From the NCBI RefSeq assembly GCF_020520425.1, contig NC_079490.1, positions 44,586,723 through 44,650,722 of the forward strand: a stretch of DNA of 64,000 nt. Reading direction: 5' to 3'. This DNA is from Spinacia oleracea (lineage: Eukaryota; Streptophyta; Magnoliopsida; Caryophyllales; Amaranthaceae). Made by a program: the position numbers and the translations under genes. The notes under the pieces were generated by a model. That model had not been told where the DNA came from and made no database searches. It saw nothing but the letters and a program-made list of their open reading frames with translations. This document shows positions 57,964-64,000 of the stretch, piece after piece; within the stretch, counting starts at the first letter, position 1, and each line of letters opens with the position of its first letter.

Positions 57964-60900
57964 GATAACCTTTACATCAATCTAAGTAATAGTTTTCCGC
58001 CATAGCGAGGTGTTACTTGTTGATTCTAAAGGGGAAAGGTACACAAATAATTGTGAGTACATGTTAGTTTTGGTGAAACTCAACGATATAAGTAAGGAGT
58101 CCTTTTATGTCGTGGCAAATGAGATAGGTTTACCTAATAAGTTCTTAGACGTACCTATCAACCAAGAGTAGTTTCTAGACTATTAGCAAAGAATTTGCTT
58201 ACCTAAAATATTTTAGAATTGAGTCTAAATACATAATGTGCTTAATTTTTTCAATGATTTAAGGATCTTGGATTCATTTTATTCACACCTGTCGGAACAC
58301 AAAACTCGAATAAAATGCTTAATAAATATTGAATTATGCATGAATGCTAGAATTTAAGTTCATTAAGAGAAACTGTGAATGGTTATTTATTTCTTTATTC
58401 TTTTCAATTGTAGTTTTGACTATGGAAAACAACAATGAAAACATCATCAAGGGTTCTGAACTTATGATCAAGTTGAACCTAACAATTTTTTTTGAATGGC
58501 AAGACAAGCTGGTTGAAGTAGTGAAACTCAATGGCATTGAGTATGCATTGTTCTACCCCATGCCAAGCTATTATGCAAGAGACATGACTCCTGAAGACAC
58601 GCCGCCTGGGATGCGGATCTCCAGAAGGTCATGAGTGTCATGCTGAGCAAAATCCCTGACGATTGGCATAGAAGGTTTGTAGCTTGCGAACCATATATGC
58701 TTCTCGGACATCTAAGGGATATCTGTCGTGGAAGAACGGAAGAAAGAGAAGCTAAATGTCCATGAGTTGATTGAATCGACGAAAGAGCTGAAGGTTGATC
58801 TTCATAATAGATGTTTCAGGCAAGAAGTCCAGGAAAAACATGCTCAAGTCCTTTGCACTAAACAAAGAGTTGGTAAACCACTTAGGGATCATGTGAACTA
58901 CATGTTATCATTGTTTGATCACTTGATTCTGCTAGGTTCACCAATAAGCGAAAGGATGGATGTCTCTGTCTTACTCAATTCACTTCATGAATTATTTAGA
59001 CGCTTCAAGCAACACTACATGAGTGGACCAAGAGAAGAGACAATCGGTGAGTTTATTCGGCTAGTCAAAAATGCTGAAATAGTACTCGACTGTGAAGCCA
59101 AAGATTTACTCAAGGCTAAAGGGAGACCTTTCAAGAAAGGTGGAAAGTCCAAGGGAAATGCTGAGTCAGTTCCCAGAAAGAAGACAAAGCTGGACAAGTC
59201 CACATCAAGTTGTCATTATTGTAATGGAATTGGCCATTACAAGAGAGAATGTCCCAAATATAAGGAAGATCAGAAGAACGTAACTGTCGTTCCATCTTCA
59301 GGTATTTTCGTTATAGATTGTATACTTGAAAATTCAACTTCTTGGGTATTAGATACAATTTGTGGCTCACACTTATGTTCCAATTGACAGGGACTAAGAA
59401 GAAGTAGAAGGTTAAGCAAGGGTGAAGTCGACCTACAAGTGGGAAATGGAGCAAGGATTGCTGCATTAGTTGTAGGAACTTATTATTTGACTTTGCCCTT
59501 TGGGCTAGTTTTGGAACTGGAAGAGTGTTTACATGTTCCAAGTCTTACTAAAAACATCATTTCTGTTTCTTGCTTAGATGCTAATGGATTTAGCTTTTTA
59601 ATAAAAGACAATAGTTTCTCGTTTTATTTTAATGAGATGTTTTATGGATCTGCTAGATTAGTCAATGGACTTTATGTGCTAGATCACGACAAACAAGTTT
59701 ATAACATAAATACCAAAAAGGCCAAAAAGAATGATTCATATCTCACCTATCTGTGGCATTGTCGATTAGGCCATATTAACATGAAGCGCATAGAAAGACT
59801 TCAAAAGAAAGGAATTCTAGAACCATTTGACTTAGAGGATTGTGGTAAATGCGAATCATGCTTACTTGGCAAAATGACAAAGCAACCTTTCTCTAAAGTT
59901 GTAGAAAGAGCAACTGATCTATTAGGTTTAATCCATACTGATGTATGTGGACCAGTGAGTTCAAATGCTAGAGGTGGTTTCAGTTACTTTATTACTTTCA
60001 CTGATGACTTCAGAAGATATGGTTATGTCTACCTAATGAAGCATAAGTCTGAATCCTTTGACAAACTCAAGGAATTTCAGAGTGAAGTAGAGAATCAATT
60101 AGGCAAGAAGATTAAAGCACTGCGGTCTGATAGATGCGGTGAATATCTGAGCTATGAATTTGATGACCATCTGAAAGAATGTGGAATCTTGTCAGAATTG
60201 ACTCCTCCCGGAACACCTCAAAGGAACGTAGTGTCAGATGAGGAACAAGACCTTGCTAGACATGGTTCTACCAATGATGGGTCAGGCCGAACTTCCAATA
60301 GAATTTTGGGGACATGCACTAAACACAACTTCGCTCACATTAAATAAAGCTCCGTCTAAAGCTGTCGAAAAGACTCCATATAAGTTATGGTTTGGAAAGC
60401 CTCCAAATGTGTCTTTTCTTAAGATTTGGGGTTGTGAAGTATACGTCAAACGATTAATTTCAGACAAACTTCAACCGAAATCTGACAAATGTATCCTTGT
60501 GGGATACCCAAAGGAAACAAAGGGGTATTACTTCTACAATACATCTGAGAACAAGGTGTTTGTTGCTCGAGATGGTATCTTTTTGGAAAGAGATCACATT
60601 TCCAAAATGACAAGTGGGAGAAAAGTAGACCTCGAAGAAATTCAAGTCGAACAACAAACTCTAGAGAATGCTCAAGATGACATTCAGGTTGAAACTAAGA
60701 GATCTTTAGAAGTATCTGGTGAGAATCAAGAACCAACTAGAAATGTAACCCCGCGTAGATCACAGAGATATAGGTCTCAACCGGAAAGATACATAGGTAT
60801 TTTGACGAACGAGAGCCATGAAATTTTATTGCTGAAAAGCGATGAACCTACGACTTACAAACAAGCTATGACGAGCCCTAGCTCCAAGCAGTGGCAAGAA

Positions 60901-61141
60901 GCCATGCAATCTGAATTAGACTCCACGTCTGAAATCCAAGTTTGGGATTTGGTCAATTTGCCAGATGGCTACCAAGCTATAGGAAGCAAATGGGTTTTCA
61001 AACTAAAAAAAGACAAGGATGGAAAACTAGAAGTTTTCAAAGCTAGATTGGTTGCAAAGGAATACAGGCAAATCCACAGTGTGGATTATGATGAAACTTT
61101 TTCACCAGTTGTAATGCTAAAGTCAATTCGGATAATGTTAG
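57964..61141 (+). mobile_element. Truncated mosaic copia element, copy 3
   Basis: It starts abruptly in the leader (CTTTACATCAATCTAAGTAATAG corresponds to about 4810 in copy 1) and has no LTR. The leader from 57966 to 58421 and the coding part from about 59265 follow copies 1 and 2 closely, but the gag between them is different. It is cut at 61141 inside reverse transcriptase by the gypsy LTR. Confidence 0.9.
58422..61141 (+). pseudogene. Copia gag-pol, divergent gag, several breaks
   Basis: The frame starts at MENNNEN (58422), stops after about 70 codons at 58632-58634, and resumes in another frame near 58728. This second part has a gag region unlike copies 1 and 2, and the knuckle CHYCNGIGHYKREC. 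The protease motif is LDTICGSH (the usual Gly is Ile) and TGA follows at 59385-59387. Integrase continues to about 60235, where the frame shifts, and the rest runs to the start of reverse transcriptase (SPVVMLKSIRIML). The gypsy insertion ends it. It cannot be functional. Confidence 0.9.
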
Positions 61142-62575
61142 TGTAGACACCTACTTTTGTCCCCATTTCCGCAAGGGAAATGTTCGATGATTAAAGCATA
61201 AAAACTCCACTTGACAACGCATCTCCTATAAAATAAACGAATCTCGATTTCCCATTTCATTTTACTCGAAACCTGCTATTTATGGAAACCTGCTAAAAAT
61301 AGTAATTGTCGTAAAAGGTAGCTTCTAAAAGTGGCAAAATCATAAAAGATAGAAACCTGTCAGAATTAGGTGTTGCATTCCAACATAAATCCTAAGTGAG
61401 ATAGAAAACCGCGAGAATCCTATTCCTAATAGGATTCGGAAATAGGAGTCACGTATTAATTAAAATCCTAACGAACCTAGAGTTCGTAACGGGCCCAGAC
61501 GCATTCCGTCATAAAATTGATACGCACTAAAAGACTCGAATTAATCCCAAACTCTACGGATTTTAGAAATCCGAATCTGACTAAAGAAAACAGCCCAGAC
61601 CCTATTTTCAACGCCTGGCTCTGGGCGCTGAAAATACCTGGGTACGTTTCTTTTCCTAATTCCTTGTGGATTAGAACTCTGCAATTCTATCTTTCCACGA
61701 ACTCTTCCCTATAAATAGACCCCTAGTTTCGATGTGAAACAAGACATAACAACACATAATATGCTTTGAGTATTTACTCTAAACCCCTTAGTCTAAGCCT
61801 CTCGCTGCGAAACTGTTCACGCGTTCTGTCGCAATCGATCCATAAATCGAACAGAACGTATCCTGTCCCATAATCGAGATTCGTTAAATAAAAAGGAGAA
61901 ATAGCAAAGTCAAAATGGTTAGTTTTCTGAGAACCCTGGCGCACCTCTCAAGGGTGCGTCGTAATGTGTCCCTTTTCGATGATTTAACTGCTTTCCTCAC
62001 CCTTTTATGAACTGTTAAACTAACCTAATATGATTGTTCTATCACGCCTAATAAATATAATATTTTTGGGAAATCGGATTATCATGCTAGGTCCCTTAAT
62101 GCTATTTAAATCAGATAATCACGATCGAATTAGTATTATATGTTGCATATTGCTAAAATCAATTCAGATTAGTTTAATAGTTAACGCATGTCCCTTCAAT
62201 TATTTATGCTGAGCTAGTAAGGATATCCTGCCTCTGGAGTTATCGATGAGCGAATTACTCCTCTCGGTAGTTACAGTCCCCCGAACCCTCAATCTCTACC
62301 TTGCGGGTGTATATTGAGAGATCCCCACACCAGGGATCACAAGGGAACCTACGGCCATCGTGGTCAAACATAATTGCACTCCCTTTATGTCACGATAACC
62401 GGGTTTTGTCAGTTTTTCTCATTGTCGTTAAAAACTGAATGGCGACTCCTATATTACTAGTCAATTGAGTGTATACTCACAGGAAATCCAATTACACTTG
62501 ATTGAATAAAAAGAATCGTCACACCCACGAGGGACAGGTCACGTATTAGCCTCGCGCTTTTTCGACCCCCTCACA
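61142..62575 (+). repeat. 5' LTR of a Ty3/gypsy element
   Basis: It begins TGTAGACACC and ends CCCTCACA directly before the primer-binding site; 1434 bp. It contains ATTTTCAACGCCTGGCTCTG and GGGCGCTGAAAATACC words, and a TATA-like CCTATAAATAGACC at about 61708-61721. The partner LTR lies beyond the window, so the target duplication cannot be checked. Confidence 0.88.
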
Positions 62576-62594
62576 GTGGCGACTCCACTGGGGA
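62576..62594 (+). other. Primer-binding site, tRNA-Arg type
   Basis: GTGGCGACTCCACTGGGGA follows the LTR. TGGCGACTCCACTGGGG is complementary, nearly perfectly, to the 3' end of plant tRNA-Arg (…CCCCAGCGGAGTCGCCA). That primer is characteristic of Tat/Ogre-lineage gypsy elements. Confidence 0.8.
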
Positions 62595-63766
62595 ATAGTG
62601 AAGGAAATACTCGTGCTTGTAGGTAATCAAAATAGCCGAAGGGTGAAACGATCCTAGCCCGCTTTTATTTCCCCATCAAGTTGGGACGACCTGAAAATCA
62701 GCATATTAATGTGAACGGGCAGAACATCATAACGAATCTCGACTCCCTCGGGAGTTGGGACTAAGGATACCTTTTTCGCCAATAGGGGGGTGCATACGCC
62801 GCGCATGTTTCCCACTCGGTACTTGTGCAGGTAGTACACCTATCCCGAACCCAATCGCTCGCCCATTAGGTCCCTCTCGCCTGCATACCCCCTTGGCATG
62901 TGTTGGATCTACGATAGAAGCGGTACCAAGCCAGGCGCAAATAAACTACCCATAGAAGCCTATCATAAACTACGTGGCATATTTAATTTTCAAATCCATG
63001 TTTGTAATGTAGTTATGTGTAGCGAAATATGTGATTGTGTGACAAACTATCCTAGAAAACCAATGACCTTAAAAATTGCCCAAACATTCATAGACTAATT
63101 TGCGAAAGAGTTATACCGAAGCACGTGTTCCGCAAACCCGAACGATCGCCACAAAACAAGCGACGCTCGGGATGGCCTGTAACGAATCCCACAAACGCTG
63201 CCACGCGTAAAGGACGTTATTAGGCAGGAACGCAAATCAAAGTCGCATAAACAGAAAACAGAAAACGAGAACCAGCCAGGGACGCATTTTCAACGCCCCT
63301 GGCTGGGCGCCAATATTTCTCATGCCCACTGCTGGGCGCTGAAGTTGCTGCTTGACTTTCTGGTTAGGCGCGGCAGCCTCGGTGCCCAAGCAAAAAGAAA
63401 GTACGTAGCACAAAAAATGTTCATCAAAAGAATTGCTACAAGGGCGTAAGAAAAGCACTCGATTTCAAAAGGCGACTCGCGAAAAATTAATAACTCTTTG
63501 TGTCGTCGTCAGGCCTCCTACGACGTCAATGCTCGGCACCAAAACCGAACATGCTAACAACTATGAATGTCACACAGGCAAGTGTTTCGAAAATCCAAAG
63601 AATGACCAAAATAAAAAAAAAACCCCCAAAAAAGTGTACTGACAGAAGAAAGAGCGAAAAAGTGAAAAACCGATTTAGAGAGTCGAAGTCTAGACTAAGT
63701 AATGCTTGAAACTTTGGGAACCTAAACTTTAGCTTATCTTATGCCTAGGACCGGTCCTGCCACTTG
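62595..63766 (+). other. Untranslated leader of the gypsy element
   Basis: No credible gene. The words CATTTTCAACGCCCCTGGCT and GGGCGCTGAAGTTGC (about 63280-63350) echo the LTR (about 61595-61640), so a short motif is shared between LTR and leader. Confidence 0.6.
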
Positions 63767-64000
63767 GTGCCGATCAGGGAATCAACGGCTAGTACGTCTC
63801 GAAGATACATCACCAAGTCTAGCAACTCCAAGCTCCGTCCGTCGTCCCTCATTTCAAGGATCTCCGCTCCCCCAACCTCGATTCGCACCTCCAAACATGT
63901 CCATCGAAGATTTGCGAGACCAGATGGTCCAAATGACCCAACTCATGGGCCAACTGAAAATGGAAAATGAAGCCTTAGCGGCTGCGCAAGCCAAAAATGA
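63767..64000 (+). CDS. Gypsy gag, N-terminal part, cut by window end
   Basis: The open frame in phase with ATG 63897 starts at or before 63767 (RSGNQRLVRLEDTSPSL) and runs off the window. After a Pro/Ser-rich stretch (SPLPQPRFAPPN) it reads MSIEDLRDQMVQM, then QLMGQLKMENEALAAAQ, a coiled-coil-like start found in Tat-type gag proteins. The true start codon is not certain. Confidence 0.65.

Noticed and set aside
61517..61714. Small frames within the gypsy LTR and leader
   Set aside because: They lie between LTR start and gag, have no domain, and the LTR boundaries explain the region.

Overview
This is a plant nuclear window, very probably from a eudicot. The evidence is spliced genes with GT-AG introns, LHW-type bHLH, NAC and FAR1-related genes, and nested Ty1/copia, Ty3/gypsy, hAT, Stowaway and Mutator-like elements. 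The repeat style would suit the Amaranthaceae/Caryophyllales, but that placement is weak. Nothing looks prokaryotic or organellar.

Layout. (1) 1-11468: a truncated minus-strand copia LTR faces an almost complete 10.2-kb copia element (1268-11463, duplicated CAACC at its ends) that sits in a FAR1-related gene read on the minus strand (remains 11464-13763). (2) 13764-21259: an upstream region shared with, and then the whole of, a ten-exon LONESOME HIGHWAY-like bHLH gene (908 aa), with a 34-aa upstream ORF in its leader. (3) 21604-26048: a hAT-type element (TSD CACAGGAG) with a Stowaway MITE inside it, a degenerate inverted-repeat element, and AT-rich sequence with a tRNA-like motif. (4) 26058-44323: an 18.3-kb unit bounded by a 9-bp duplication TTAGATAGA and short inverted repeats containing GTTACCC. 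(5) 44324-56127: a tandemly duplicated host repeat, interrupted by a second 10.5-kb copia element on the minus strand (44877-55382, TSD ATTAT). (6) 56128-64000: an LRR receptor-kinase fragment, a possible gypsy LTR fragment, a mosaic copia fragment, and the left end of a Ty3/gypsy element primed by tRNA-Arg.

The main discovery candidate is region 4. It reads as a giant Mutator-like element. Its 818-aa FAR1-like transposase (MULE catalytic core plus SWIM zinc finger) is intact. So are six further genes: an intronless XRCC3-like RecA/RAD51-paralogue ATPase; a 13-exon, 876-aa protein with AT-hook-like basic motifs, a plant-mobile-domain-like region, an acidic tract and a ULP1-like C-terminus; a small protein ending in a canonical SUMO-interacting motif (VIDLT); a 398-aa PB1-like plus mobile-domain-like protein; a GRF-zinc-finger/coiled-coil/membrane-anchor protein; and a NAC transcription factor. 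An empty target site (44806-44829) lies a few hundred bases from the right end. Two mirror-image E2F-type sites and a triplicated repeat lie between the divergent cargo genes.

How the genes may work together (inference): the transposase would act on the GTTACCC repeats. The XRCC3-like protein could act on recombinational repair after excision. The ULP-like protein and the VIDLT protein both point to SUMO biology. E2F sites would place expression in S phase. The copia copies are young (LTR pairs nearly identical) but carry stop codons. All exon models were made by eye and have no transcript support.
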